Below are positions 12,758 through 24,424 of a stretch of 64,000 nucleotides of DNA, in pieces. The notes below the pieces were generated by a model. That model had not been told where the DNA came from, ran no database searches, and saw only the letters and a program-made list of their open reading frames with translations. Source of the stretch: Hymenopus coronatus (lineage: Eukaryota; Arthropoda; Insecta; Mantodea; Hymenopodidae); contig CM060883.1 in NCBI GenBank assembly GCA_030762935.1, positions 97,848,001 through 97,912,000 of the forward strand. The letters run 5' to 3'. The first letter of the stretch is position 1, and the number at the start of each line of letters is the position of its first letter. The position numbers and the translations under genes are program-made.

Positions 12758-15700
12758 CTTGGAATTCTTTAGTCAGACACTTGACATATTTAACTGGATA
12801 ATGTGACAGCCCTTGGAATTCCTTAGTAAGACACTTGACATATTTAACTGGATTATGTGACAGCCCATGGAATTCCTTAGTTAGACACTTACATATTTAA
12901 CTGGAATATGATACAGTTCTTTGAATTTCTTAGTTAGACAATTGACATATTTAACTAGATAATGTGACCGCCCTTGGAATTCCTTAGTTAGACACTTGGC
13001 CTATTTAACTGGATAATGTGACAGCCCTTGGAATTCCTAAGTAAGACACATGACATATTTAACTGGATAATGTGACAGCCCTTGGAATTCCTTAGTTAGA
13101 CACTTGACATATTTAACTGGATAATGTGACAGCCCTTGGAATTCCTTAGTTAGATACTTGACATATTATACTGGATAATGTGACAGCCCTTGGAATTCCA
13201 TAGTTAGACACTTGACATCTTTAACTGGATAATGTGACAGCCTTTGGAATTCCTTAGTTAGACACTTGACATATTTAACTGGATAATGTGACAGCCTTTG
13301 GAATTCCTTATTTAGACACTTGACATATTTAACTGGATAATGTGACAGCCTTTGGAATTCCATAGTTAGACTCTTGACATATTTAACTGGATAATGTGAC
13401 AGCTCTTGTAATTCCTTAGTTAGACACATGACATATTTAACTAGATATTGTGATAGCCCTTTAATTCCTTAGTTAGACACTTGGCATATTTAACTGGATA
13501 ATGTGACAGCCCTTGGAATCCTTAGTTAGATACTTGACATATTTAACTAAATAATGTGGCAGCCCTTGGAATTCCTTAGTTAGACACGACATATTTAACT
13601 GGATAATGTGACAGCCCTCGGAATTCCTTAGTTAGACACTTGACATATTTAACTAGATAATGTCACAGCTCTTAGAATTCCTTTGTTAGACACTTGACAT
13701 ATTTAACTGGATAATGTGACAGCCCTTGGAATTCTTTAGTTAGACACTCGAAATATTTAACTGGATAAAGTGACAGCCCTTGGAATTACTTAGTTAGACA
13801 CTTGACATATTTAACTAGATAATGTGACAGCCCTTGGAATTCCTTAGTTACACACTTGACATATTTAACTGCTTAATGTGACAGCCCTTGGAATTCCTTA
13901 GTAAGACACTTGACATATTTAACTGGATAGTGTGACAGCCCTTGGAATTCCTTAGTTAGACACTTGACATATTTAACTGGATAATGTGACAGCCCTTGGA
14001 ATTCCTTAGTAAGACACTTGACATATTTAACTGGATAATGTGACAGCCCTTGGAATTCCTTGGTTAGACACTTGACATATTTAACTGAATAATGTGACAG
14101 CCCTTGGAATTCGTTAGCTGGACACTTGACATATTTAACTGGATAATGTGGCAGGCCTTGGAATTCCTTAGTTAGACACTTGTCATATTTAACTGGATAA
14201 TGTGACAGCCCTTGGAATTCTTTAGTAAGACACTTGACATATTTAACTGGATAATGTGACAGCCCTTGGAATACGTTAGCTAGACAATTGACATATTTAA
14301 CTGGACAATGTGACAGCCCTTGGAATTCCTTAGTAAAACACTTGACATATTTAACTGGATAATGTTACAGTCCTTGGAATATTTTAGTTAGAAACTTGAC
14401 ATATTTAACTAGATAATGTGACAGCCCTTGGAATTCCTTAGCTAGACACTTGATATATTTAACTATATAATGTGATTGCCCTTCGAATTCCTTAGTTAGT
14501 CACTTGACATATTTAAGTAGATAATGTGACAGCCCTTGGAATTGCTTAGTTAGACACTTGACATATTTAACTGGATAATGTGACAGCCCTTGGAATTCGT
14601 TAGCTAGACACTTGACATATTTAACTGGATAAATTTGCAGCCCTTGGAATTCCTTAGTTGGACACTTGACATATTTAACTGGATTATGTGACAACCCTTG
14701 GAATTCATTGGTTTGACACTTGACATATTTAACTGGATAATGTGACTGCCCTTGGAATTCCTTAGTAAGACACTTGACATATTTAACTGGATTATGTGAC
14801 AGCCCATGGAATTCCTTAGTTATACACTTACATATTTAACTGGATAATGATACAGTCCATGGAATTTCTTAGTTAGACACTTGACATATTTAACTAGATA
14901 ATGTGACAGCCCTTGGAATTCCTTAGTTAGACACTTGACATATTTAACTAGATAATGTGACAGCCTTTGGAATTCCTTAGTTAGACACTTGACATATTTA
15001 ACTGGATAATGTGACAGCCCTTTGAATTCCTTAGTTAGACACTTGACATATTTAACTGGACAATGTGACAGCCCTTGGAATTCCTTAGTTAGACTCTTGA
15101 CATATTTAACTGGATAATGTGACAACCCTTGGAATTCGTTTTTAACGGGATAATGTGGCAGCCCTTGGAATTCCTTAGTTGGACACTTGACATATTTAAC
15201 TGGATTAGGTGACAACCCTTGCAATTCATTGGTTTGACACTTGACATATTTAACTGGATAATGTGACAGCCCTTGGATTTCCTTAGTAAGACACTTGACA
15301 TATTTAACTGGATTATATGACAGCCCATGGAATCCCTTAGTTAGACACATATTTAACTGGAATATGAAACAGCCCTTGGAATTTCTTAGTTAGACACTTG
15401 ACATATTTAAGTAGATAATGTGACAGCCCTTGGAATTCCTTAGTTAGATACTTGACATATTTAACTAGATAATGTGACAGCCCTTGGAATTCCTTACATA
15501 GACACTTGCCATATTTAACTGGATAATGATTCAGTCCTTGGAATTCCTTAGTTAGACTCTTGCCATATTTAACTAGATAATGTGACAACCCTTGGAATTC
15601 CTTAGTTAGACACTTGACATGTTTAAATAGACATTGTGACAGAACTTGGAATTCCTTAGTTAGACACTTGACATATTTAATTAGATAATGTGACAGCCCT

Positions 15701-18700
15701 TAAAATTCCTTAGTTAGACACTTCAAATATTTAACTGGATGTGACAGCCCTTGGAATTCCTTAGTTAGACATTTGACTTATTTAACTGGATAATATGAAA
15801 GCCCTAGGAATTCGTTAGTTAGACGCTTGACATATTTAACTAGAAAATGTGATGCCCTTAGACTTCCTTAGTAAGACACTTGACATATTTAACTGGATAA
15901 TGTGATAGCCCTTGGAATTCCTTAGTAAGACACTTGACATATTTACCTGGATAATGTGACAGCCCTTGAAATTCCATAGTTAGACACTTGACATATTTAA
16001 CTGGATAATGTGATAGCCCTTGGAATTCCTAAATTAGACACTTGACATATTTAACTAGACGATGTGACAACCCTTGGAATTTCTTACATAGACACTTGAC
16101 ATATTTAACTGGATAATGTGACAGCCCATGGAATTCCTTAGTTAGACACTTACATATTTAACTGCAATATGAAACAGCCCTTGGAATTTCTTAGTTAGAC
16201 ACTTGACATATTTAAGTAGATAATGTGACAGCCCTTGGAATTCCTTAGTTAGATACTTGACATATTTAACTAGATAATGTGACAGCCCTTGGGATTCCTT
16301 ACATAGACACTTGCCATATTTAACTGGATAATGATTCAGTCCTTGGAATTCCTTAGTTAGACTCTTGCCATATTTAACTAGATAATGTGACAACCCTTGG
16401 AATTCCTTAGTTAGACACTTGACATGTTTAATTGGACATTGTGACAGAACTTGGAATTCCTTAGTTAGACACTTGACATATTTAATTAGATAATGTGACA
16501 GCCCTTGGAATTCCTTAGTTAGACACTGGACATATTTAACTGGATAATGTGACAGCCCTTGGAATTCCTTAGTTAGACACTTGACTTATTTAACTGGATA
16601 ATGTGACAGCCCTAGGAATTCCTTAGTTAGACACTTGACATATTTAACTAGAAAATGTGATGCCCTTAGACTTCCTTAGTAAGACACTTGACATATTTAA
16701 CTGGATAATGTGATAGCCCTTGGAATTCCTTAGTAAGACACTTGACATATTTACCTGTATAATGTGACAGCCCTTGGAATTCCATAGTTAGACACTTGAC
16801 ATATATAACTGGATAATGTGACAGCCCTTGGAGTTCCTTAGTTAGACACTTGACATATTTAACTGGATAATGTGACAGCCCTTGGAATTCCTTAGTTAGA
16901 CACTTGACATATTTAACTGGACAATGTGACAGCCCTTGGAATTCCTTAGTTAGACACTTGACATATTTACCTGGATAATGTGACAGCCCTTGTAATTCCT
17001 TAGTTAGACTCTTGACATATTTAAATAGATAATGTGACAGACCTTGGAATTCCTTAGATAGACACTTGACATTTTTAACTAGACAATGTGACAGCCCTTG
17101 GAATTCCTTAGTTAGACACTTGACATATTTAACTGGATAATGTGACAACCCTAGGAATTCCTTAGTTAGACACGTGACATATTTAACTGGATAATGTGAC
17201 AGCCCTTGGAATTCAATAGCTAGACACTTGACATATTTAACTGGATAATGTGATAGCCCTTGGAATTCCTTAGTTAGACACTTGACATATTTAACTGGAT
17301 TATGTGACAGCCCATGGAATTCCTTAGTTAGACACTTACATATTTAACTGGAATATGATACAGTTCTTTGAATTTCTTAGTTAGACAATTGACATATTTA
17401 ACTAGATAATGTGACAGCCCTTGGAATTCCTTAGTTAGACACTTGACATATTTAACTGGATAATGTGACTGCCTTTGGAATTCCTTAGTTAGACACTTGA
17501 CATATTTAACTGGACAATGTGACAGCCCTTGGAATTCCTTAGTTAGACACTCGACATATTTAACTGGATAATGTGACAGCCTTGGAATTACTTAGTTAGA
17601 CACTTGGCATATTTAGATAGATAATGTGACAGCCCTTGGAATACCTTAGTTTGACACTTGGCCTACTTAACTGGATTATGTGACATCCCTTGGAATTCAT
17701 TGGTTTGACACTTGATATATTTAACTGGATAATGTGATTGCCCTTGGAATTCCTTAGTAAGACACTTGACATATTTAACTGGATTATGTGACAGCCCATG
17801 GAATTCCTTAGTTATACACTTTTATATTTAACTGGATAATGATACAGTCCATGGAATTTCTTAGTTAGACACTTGATATATTTAACTAGATAATGTGACA
17901 GCCCTTGGAATTCCTTAGTTAGACACTTGACATATTTAACTATATAATGTGACTGCCCTTGGAATTCCTTAGTTAGACACTTGACATATTTAACTAGATA
18001 ATGTGACAGCCCTTGGAATTCCTTAGTTAGACACTTGACATATTTAACTGGACAATGTGACAGCCCTTGGAATTCCTTAGTTAGACTCTATACATATTTA
18101 ACTGGATAATGTGACAGCCCCTGGAATTCATTTTTAACTGGATAATGTGGCAGCCCTTAGAATTCCTTAGTTGGACACTTGATATATTTAACTGGACTAG
18201 TTGACAACCCTTGGAATTTTTTGGTTTGACACTTGACATATGGATGACTTGGATAATGTGACAGCCCTTGGAATTCCTTAGTTAGACACTTGACATATTT
18301 AACTGGATAATGTGACAGCCCATGGAATTCCTTAGTTAGACACTTACATATTTAACTGGAATATGATACAGTTCTTTGAATTTCTTAGTTAGACACTTGA
18401 CATATTTAACTGGATAAAGTGACAGCCCTTGGAATTCCTTAGCTAGACACTTGACATATTTAACTGGACAATGTGACAGCCCTTGGAATTCCTTAGTTAG
18501 ACACTCGACATATTTAACTGGATAATGTGTCAGCCCTTGGAATTACTTAGTTAGACACTTGACATATTTAACTAGATAATGTGACAGCCCTTGGAATTCC
18601 TTAGTTAGACACTTGGCATATTTAACTGGATAATGTGACAGCCCTTGGAATTCCTAAGTAAGACACATGACATATTTAACTGGATAATGTGACAGCCCTT

Positions 18701-20342
18701 GGAATTCCTTAGTTAGACACTTATCATATTTAACTGGATAATGTGACAGCCCTTGGAATTCCTTAGTAAGAAACTTGACATATTTAACTGGATTATGTGA
18801 CAGCCCATGGAATTCCTTATTTAGACACTTACATATTTAACTGGAATATGATACAGTTCTTTGAATTTCTTAGATAGACACTTGACATATTTAACTAGAT
18901 AATTAGACAGCCCTTGGAATTCCTTAGTTAGACACTTGACATATTTAACTGGACAATGTGACAGCCCTTGGAATTCCTTAGTTAGACTCTTGACATATTT
19001 AACTGGATAATGTGACAGCCCTTGGAATTCGTTTTTAACTGGATAATGTGGCCGCCCTTGGAATTCCTTAGTTGGACACTTGACATATTTAACTGGATTA
19101 TGTGACAGCCCATGGAATTCCTTATTTAGACACTTGATAGATTTAACTGGATAATGTGACAGCCCTTGGAATTCCTTAGTAAGACACTTGACATATTTAA
19201 CTGGATTATGTGACAGCCCATGGAATTCCTTAGTTAGACACTTACATATTTAACTGGAATATGAAACAGCCCTTGGAATTTCTTAGTTAGTCACTTGACA
19301 TATTTAAGTAGATAATGTGACAGCCCTTGGAATTCCTTAGTTAGATACTTGATATATTTAACTAGATAATGTGACAGCCCTTGGAATTCCTTACATAGAC
19401 ACTTGCCATATTTAACTGGATATTGATTCAGTCCTTGGAATTCCTTAGTTAGACTCTTGCCATATTTAACTAGATAATGTGACAACCCTTGGAATTCCTT
19501 AGTTAGACACTTGACATGTTTAATTGGACATTGTGACAGAACTTGGAATTCCTTAGTTAGACACTTGACATATTTAACTAGATAATGTGACAGCCCTTGG
19601 AATTCCTTAGTTAGACACTTGACATATTTAACTGGACAATGTGACAGCCCTTGGAATTCCTTAGTTAGACACTTGACATATTTAATTAGATAATGTGACA
19701 GCCCTTGGAATTCCTTAGTTAGACACTTGACATATTTAACTGGATAATGTGACATCCCTTGGAATTCCTTAGTTAGACACTTGACATATTTAACTGGACA
19801 ATGTGACAGCCCTTGGAATTTCTTAGTTAGACTCTTGACATATTTAACTGGATAATGTGACAGCCCTTGGAATTCGTTTTTAACTGGATAATGTGGCAGC
19901 CCTTGGAATCCCTTAGTTGGACACTTGACATATTTAACTGGATTAGGTGACAACCCTTGGAATACATTGGTTTGACACTTGACATATTTAACTGGATAAT
20001 GTGACAGCCCTTGGAATTCCTTAGTTAGACACTTGACATATTTAACTGGATAATGTGACAGCCCTTGGAATTCCTTAATTAGACACTTGACATATTTAAC
20101 TGGACAATGTGACTGCCCTTGGAATTCCTTAGTTAGACACTTGACATATTTACCTGGATAATGTGACAGCCCTTGTAATTCCTTAGTTAGACACTTGACA
20201 TATTTAAATAGATAATGTGACAGACCTTGGAATTCCTTAGTTAGACACTTGACATTTGTAACTAGACAATGTGAGCGCCCTTGGAATTCCTTAGTTAGAC
20301 ACTTGACATATTTAACTGGATAATGTGACAGCCCTTGGAATT
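12758..20342. repeat. Mosaic satellite block, duplicated near 44.1-51.9 kb
   Basis: These are monomers of the same 54-bp family with no short HOR period inside the block. The order of variant monomers instead matches a second block about 31.3-31.6 kb to the right. Landmarks at 13166, 14604, 16142, 16666 and 19291 recur at 44500, 46152, 47746, 48270 and 50896. The offset drifts from 31,334 to 31,605 through gain and loss of monomers. 36-bp short monomers (TTGGAATTCGTTTTTAACTG) occur near 15131, 19020 and 19870. No gene is supported. Confidence 0.85.
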
Positions 20343-22318
20343 GCTTAGTTAGACACTTGACATATTTAACTGGATAATATGACTGCCCTTGGAATTCCTT
20401 AGTAAGACACTTGACATATTTAACTGGATTATGTGACAGCCCATTGAATTCCTTAGTAATACACTTACATATTTAACTGGATAATGATACAGTCCATGGA
20501 ATTTCTTAGTTAGACACTTGACATATTTAACTAGATAATGTGACAGCCCTTCTAATTCCTTAGTTAGACACTTGACATATTTAACTAGATAATGTGACAG
20601 CCCTTCTAATTCCTTAGTTAGACACTTGACATATTTAACTAGATAATGTGACAGCCTTTGGAATTCCTTAGTAAGACACTTGACATATTTAACTGGAAAA
20701 TATGACAGCCCTTTGAATTCCTTAGTTGGACACTTGACATATTTAACTGGACAATGTGACAGCCCTTGGAATTCCTTAGTTAGACTCTTGACATATTTGA
20801 CTGGATAATGTGACAGCCCTTGGAATTCGTTTTTAACTGAATAATGTGGCAGCCCTTGGAATTCCTTAGTTGGACACTTGACATATTTAACTGGATTAGG
20901 GGACAACCCTTGCAATTCATTGGTTTGACACTTGACATATTTAACTGGATAATGTGACAGCCCTTGGAATTCCTTAGTAAGACACTTGACATATTTAACT
21001 GGATTATATGACAGCCCATGGAATCCCTTAGTTAGACACTTACATATTTAACTGGAATATGAAACAGCCCTTGGAATTTCTTAGTTAGACACTTGACATA
21101 TTTAACTATATAATGTGACTGCCCTTGGAATTCCTTATTTAGACACTTGACATATTTAAGTAGATAATGTGACAGCCCTTGGAATTCATTAGTTACACAC
21201 TTGACAAATTTAACTGGATAATGTGACAGTCCTTGGAATTGCTTAGTTAGACACTTGACAGATTTAAGTTGATAATGTGACAGCCCTTGGAATTCCTTAG
21301 TTAGACAGTTGACATATTTAACTGGATAATGTGACAGCCCTTGGAATTCATTAGTTAGACACTTGAAATATTTAACTGGACAATGTGACAGCCCTTGGAA
21401 TTCCTTAGTTAGACATTTGACATATTTAACTGGATAATGTGACAGCCCTTGGAAATTCTTAGTTAGACACTTGACATGTTTATCTGGAAATTGTGACAGC
21501 CCTTGGAATTCTTTAGTAAGACACTTGACATATTTAACTGGATAATGTGACAACCCTAGGAATTCCTTAATTAGACACGTGACATATTTAACTGGATAAT
21601 GTGACAGCCCTTGGAATTCAATAGCTAGACACATGACATATTTAGCTGGATAATGTGACAGCCCTTGGAATTCCTTAGTTAGACACTTACATATTTAACT
21701 GGATAATGATACAGTCCTTGGAATATTTTAGTTAGACACTTGACATATTTAACTGGATAATGTGACAGCCCTAGGAATACCTTAGTTAGACACTTGACAT
21801 ATTTAACTGGATAATGTGACAGCCCATGGAATTCCTTAATTAGATACTTACATATTTAACTGGATAATGTGACAGCCCTTGGAATTCCATAGTTAGACAC
21901 TTGACATATTTAACTGGATGATGTGGCAGACCTTGGAATTCCATAGTTAGACACTTGACATATTTAACTGGATAATGTGACAGCCCTTGGAATTCCTTAG
22001 TTAGATGCTTGACATATTGAAATGGAAAATGTGACAGCACTTGGAATTCATTAGTTAGACACTTAACATATTTAACTGGATAATGTGACAGCCCTTGGAA
22101 TTCCTTAGTTAGACACTTGACATATTTAAGTAGATAATGTGACAGCCCTTGGAAATCCTTAGTTAGATACTTGACATATTTAACTAGATAATGTGACAGC
22201 CCTTGGAATTCCTTACATAGACACTTGCCATATTTAACTGGATAATGATTCAGTCCTTGGAATTCCTTAGGTAGACACTTGCCATATTTAACTAGACAAT
22301 GTGACAACCCTTGGAATT
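20343..22318. repeat. Mosaic satellite block up to the PLE insertion
   Basis: Part of this block (about 20500-21080) matches 54790-55330, with landmarks 20780 and 21032 recurring at 55023 and 55275. The last 470 bases (about 21840-22318) match bases 430-911 of the 4,308-bp HOR, with position 900 corresponding to 22307. The retroelement therefore landed inside an HOR-like unit. No gene or RNA is seen. Confidence 0.8.
22306..22318. repeat. Left target-site duplication of the PLE
   Basis: The 13-base string AACCCTTGGAATT directly precedes the element and is repeated directly after it at 24425-24437. It equals bases 899-911 of the 4,308-bp HOR. Because it is part of the satellite monomer, chance alone could repeat it. 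However, the flanks on both sides continue the same HOR register exactly, which supports a true TSD. Confidence 0.75.
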
Positions 22319-22396
22319 TTTTTAGTTTTAAAATTTAAAATTTTCGGGCTATTTTGCCGTGGTCTGTAGGTTAAAATATGTTTACTTAAAATATTT

Positions 22397-22443
22397 CTAC
22401 CTAACGTTTCGTCCCTGTCTGTGAGGGACATCTTCAGAGGAAA
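22397..22443 (-). ncRNA. Hammerhead-like ribozyme motif, left PLE arm
   Basis: Read on the minus strand, this has a CUGAAGA box (fits CUGANGA), then a perfect six-pair stem II (GUCCCU with AGGGAC) closing a short loop, then GAAA, then a minimal self-complementary helix III (ACGU), then U. The bases after that U (AGGUAG) can pair with the bases before the CUGA box (UUUCCU) as a short helix I. Hammerhead ribozymes are established in PLE terminal regions. The departure from consensus is one extra U between the CUGANGA box and stem II, which may weaken or abolish cleavage. Confidence 0.5.
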
Positions 22444-22550
22444 CGTGCTCACGTCGCTAACTCGAAAAGAATAACAACAGTGCGGTTTATAGCCAGTATA
22501 TATACTCGGACACAGGTGGGCGGGGTCAAGTGAACGGGTTCTGGTTGTGT

Positions 22551-23246
22551 TTATTTAGCCTGGAGGTTACGGAGTTGGGAAAGTATAGGGAACCAGGTGG
22601 AGTTTAATTTAAGACCTTCGTCTTTGTTAAAGTTGTTTGTGTTTTTATAAATCTCAATGGCCTCTCTGTATAAACGGGGGTAATAATTTTTAGTCGTAGC
22701 TATAACCTCTACTTTATCATATTGCATACGGTGGTCATCCAAAGATAAGACATGCTGTGCCACGGCTGATTTTTCTGTTTGTCCGAGGCGGCAGTTTCTT
22801 TTATGCTCTGTGATGCGTGTATTGATGCTACGTTTTGTAGTGCCGATGTAAACTTGGCCACATGTGCATGGGATTTTGTAAACACCAGATTTACACAGTG
22901 GATCGAGTCGGTCTTTGGCTGATTTGAGAAACTGTTTTATTTTAGTTGTCGGCATGTATATGGGTTTCACGTGTCGTTTTTCTAAAATCTTGCCGATACG
23001 ATCAGTTATGTTTTTTATATATGGCAAGAATACTTTATTTTTATATGTCGATTCCTCCCTGGGTCTAGTATTGTTCTTTCTGGGACGTATTGCTCGATCG
23101 ATATCCTTTTTTGTGTACCCATTATACATTAGCGTCTTTTGTAAATATTTTAGTTCTTGTGGTAAATGTTCCGTGTCACAGATTCCTTTAGCTCGTTCCA
23201 CTAGTGTTTTGATGACGCTTCTTTTCTGTTTGGGATGATGGTTGGA
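22551..23246 (-). pseudogene. PLE RT-end/GIY-YIG remnant, left copy (reading frame intact, 5'-truncated)
   Basis: This is the C-terminal part of a Penelope-like polyprotein, about 232 residues long and open from the truncation point to a TAA stop. It starts at SNHHPKQKRSVIKTL, the conserved end of the PLE RT domain, then a basic linker, then a GIY-YIG nuclease domain. In that domain GVYKI and VYIGTT are the two halves of the GIY-YIG motif. The conserved Arg lies in NTRITEH and a candidate metal-binding Glu in REAIEIYK. C-x-C in PCTCG matches the cysteine-containing version usual in PLEs. The 22 or so codons before SNHHP in the open frame (MRPYSEDNK) come from the junction with the other copy and are not native. 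In the family this domain nicks DNA to prime reverse transcription. With most of the RT missing, this copy can at best supply a nuclease fragment in trans, and I infer it is inactive. Confidence 0.85.
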
Positions 23247-23250
23247 CTTG

Positions 23251-24162
23251 TTGTCTTCGCTATATGGCCTCACGGAGAAGCTGAACTCCAGAAATTCCTA
23301 GATCATCTGAACAGCCAACACGCAAACATCCAATTTACAAAAGAATTAGAGTCCGACGGTCAAATTGCTTTTCTTGATGTATTGATAACTAGGAAAAACG
23401 ACGGAAGATTTACGTGTGCAGTGTACAGAAAGCCAACCCATACTGACCGATATCTTAGTAAGCAATCCAACCATCATCCCAAACAGAAAAGAAGCGTCAT
23501 CAAAACACTAGTGGAACGAGCTAAAGGAATCTGTGACACGGAACATTTACCACAAGAACTAAAATATTTACAAAAGACGCTAATGTATAATGGGTACACA
23601 AAAAAAGGATATCGATCGAGCAATACGTCCCAGAAAGAACAATACTAGACCCAGGGAGGAATCGACATATAAAAATAAAGTATTCTTGCCATATATAAAA
23701 AACATAACTGATCGTATCGGCAAGATTTTAGAAAAACGACACGTGAAACCCATATACATGCCGACAACTAAAATAAAACAGTTTCTCAAATCAGCCAAAG
23801 ACCGACTCGATCCACTGTGTAAATCTGGTGTTTACAAAATCCCATGCACATGTGGCCAAGTTTACATCGGCACTACAAAACGTAGCATCAATACACGCAT
23901 CACAGAGCATAAAAGAAACTGCCGCCTCGGACAAACAGAAAAATCAGCCGTGGCACAGCATGTCTTATCTTTGGATGACCACCGTATGCAATATGATAAA
24001 GTAGAGGTTATAGCTACGACTAAAAATTATTACCCCCGTTTATACAGAGAGGCCATTGAGATTTATAAAAACACAAACAACTTTAACAAAGACGAAGGTC
24101 TTAAATTAAACTCCACCTGGTTCCCTATACTTTCCCAACTCCGTAACCTCCAGGCTAAATAA
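23251..24162 (+). pseudogene. PLE RT-end/GIY-YIG remnant, right copy (frameshifted)
   Basis: This copy begins just after the place where RT motif C (YxDD) would be, at VFAIWPHGEAELQKFL. It continues with FLDVLITRKNDGRF and VYRKPTHTDRYL, which are hallmark PLE RT sequences, then SNHHP and the GIY-YIG domain as in the left copy. A run of seven A near 23599-23605, against six in the left copy, shifts the frame. The first frame ends at 23648, and the GIY-YIG part continues in another frame (about 23590-24162). The extra A is therefore either a mutation in this copy or a sequencing error in a homopolymer. Catalytic RT residues are absent because of the 5' truncation, so it is not an active polymerase. 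Confidence 0.85.
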
Positions 24163-24390
24163 ACACAACCAGAACCCGTTCACTTGACCCCGCCCACCTG
24201 TGTCCGAGTATATATACTGGCTATAAACCGCACTGTTGTTATTCTTTTCGAGTTAGCGACGTGAGCACGTTTCCTCTGAAGATGTCCCTCAGAGACAGGG
24301 ACGAAACGTTAGGTAGAAATATTTTAAGTAAACATATTTTAACCTACAGACCACGGCAAAATAGCCCGAAAATTTTAAATTTTAAAACTA
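23466..24390 (+). repeat. Right arm of PLE inverted repeat
   Basis: This is the partner of 22323-23246. The 219-base spacer between the arms (23247-23465) belongs to the right-hand copy and encodes additional RT sequence. A transcript across both arms would fold into a very long hairpin. Confidence 0.9.
24270..24316 (+). ncRNA. Hammerhead-like ribozyme motif, right PLE arm
   Basis: This is the same 47-base motif as in the left arm, now on the plus strand in the 3' UTR about 110 bases after the stop codon. All core boxes (CUGAAGA, GAAA) and the six-pair stem II are kept. One base in the loop differs from the left arm (CAGAGAC against CACAGAC), so the paired parts are conserved and only the loop varies. 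The extra U before stem II is present here too, so it predates the duplication. Confidence 0.5.
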
Positions 24391-24424
24391 TGGACACCGG
24401 CCGTGAAAGCTTACGCATATATTT

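Larger units (their letters stand above)
1..22318. repeat. 54-bp satellite array, left block
   Basis: This is a head-to-tail tandem array of a 54-bp monomer in one orientation. Key pieces of the unit, in plus-strand order, are TTGGAATTCCTTAG, AGACACTTGACATATTTAAC and GGATAATGTGACAGCCC. The unit has about 20 G+C in 54. Variants recur: AGTAAG for AGTTAG, GGATTATG for GGATAATG, CCATGGAATTCC, and a subtype with ACTTACAT and GATACAGTCC or GATTCAGTCC. The minus strand of the consensus reads as 18 open codons (peptide GLSHYPVKYVKCLTKEFQ), which explains the many long open frames. Non-synonymous changes, stop codons and frame-breaking indels are common, so I call no gene here. The array begins before the window and is cut by the retroelement at 22319. 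Confidence 0.97.
22323..23246 (-). repeat. Left arm of PLE inverted repeat
   Basis: These 924 bases are the reverse complement of 23466-24390. The only length difference I found is one A in a homopolymer, and only isolated substitutions are present (for example one in the hammerhead-like loop). The arm runs from the RT motif SNHHP through the end of the GIY-YIG domain and the 3' UTR to AAAACTA. Confidence 0.9.
22319..24424. mobile_element. Composite Penelope-like retroelement, two head-to-head truncated copies
   Basis: This 2.1-kb insertion is flanked by a 13-bp TSD. The left half is a PLE 3' part pointing left and the right half is a PLE 3' part pointing right, with their 5' ends meeting at about 23247-23251. 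PLEs encode a reverse transcriptase (RT) fused to a C-terminal GIY-YIG endonuclease. Here only the end of the RT, the linker, the GIY-YIG domain and the 3' untranslated region remain. Both copies lack the RT N-terminus and the fingers and palm motifs, so the composite is not autonomous. The right copy extends further at both ends: RT sequence just after the motif C position at its 5' end, and 34 more bases after AAAACTA at its 3' end (24391-24424). The left copy ends at AAAACTA followed by a few A (T on the plus strand). Inverted, 5'-truncated partner copies are known for Penelope elements. Confidence 0.88.

Noticed and set aside
1..22318. TTGACA followed by GATAAT in nearly every monomer, resembling a bacterial promoter
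   Set aside because: The spacing is 10 bases, not about 17, and the context is eukaryotic satellite DNA with animal-type retroelements.
1..22318. CRISPR array
   Set aside because: The repeat is contiguous with no unique spacers, and no cas genes are present.
22915..23238. Plus-strand open frame over the left PLE arm, and its mirror at 23580-23798 on the minus strand
   Set aside because: These are the antisense of the GIY-YIG and linker coding sequence, duplicated because the arms are inverted copies.
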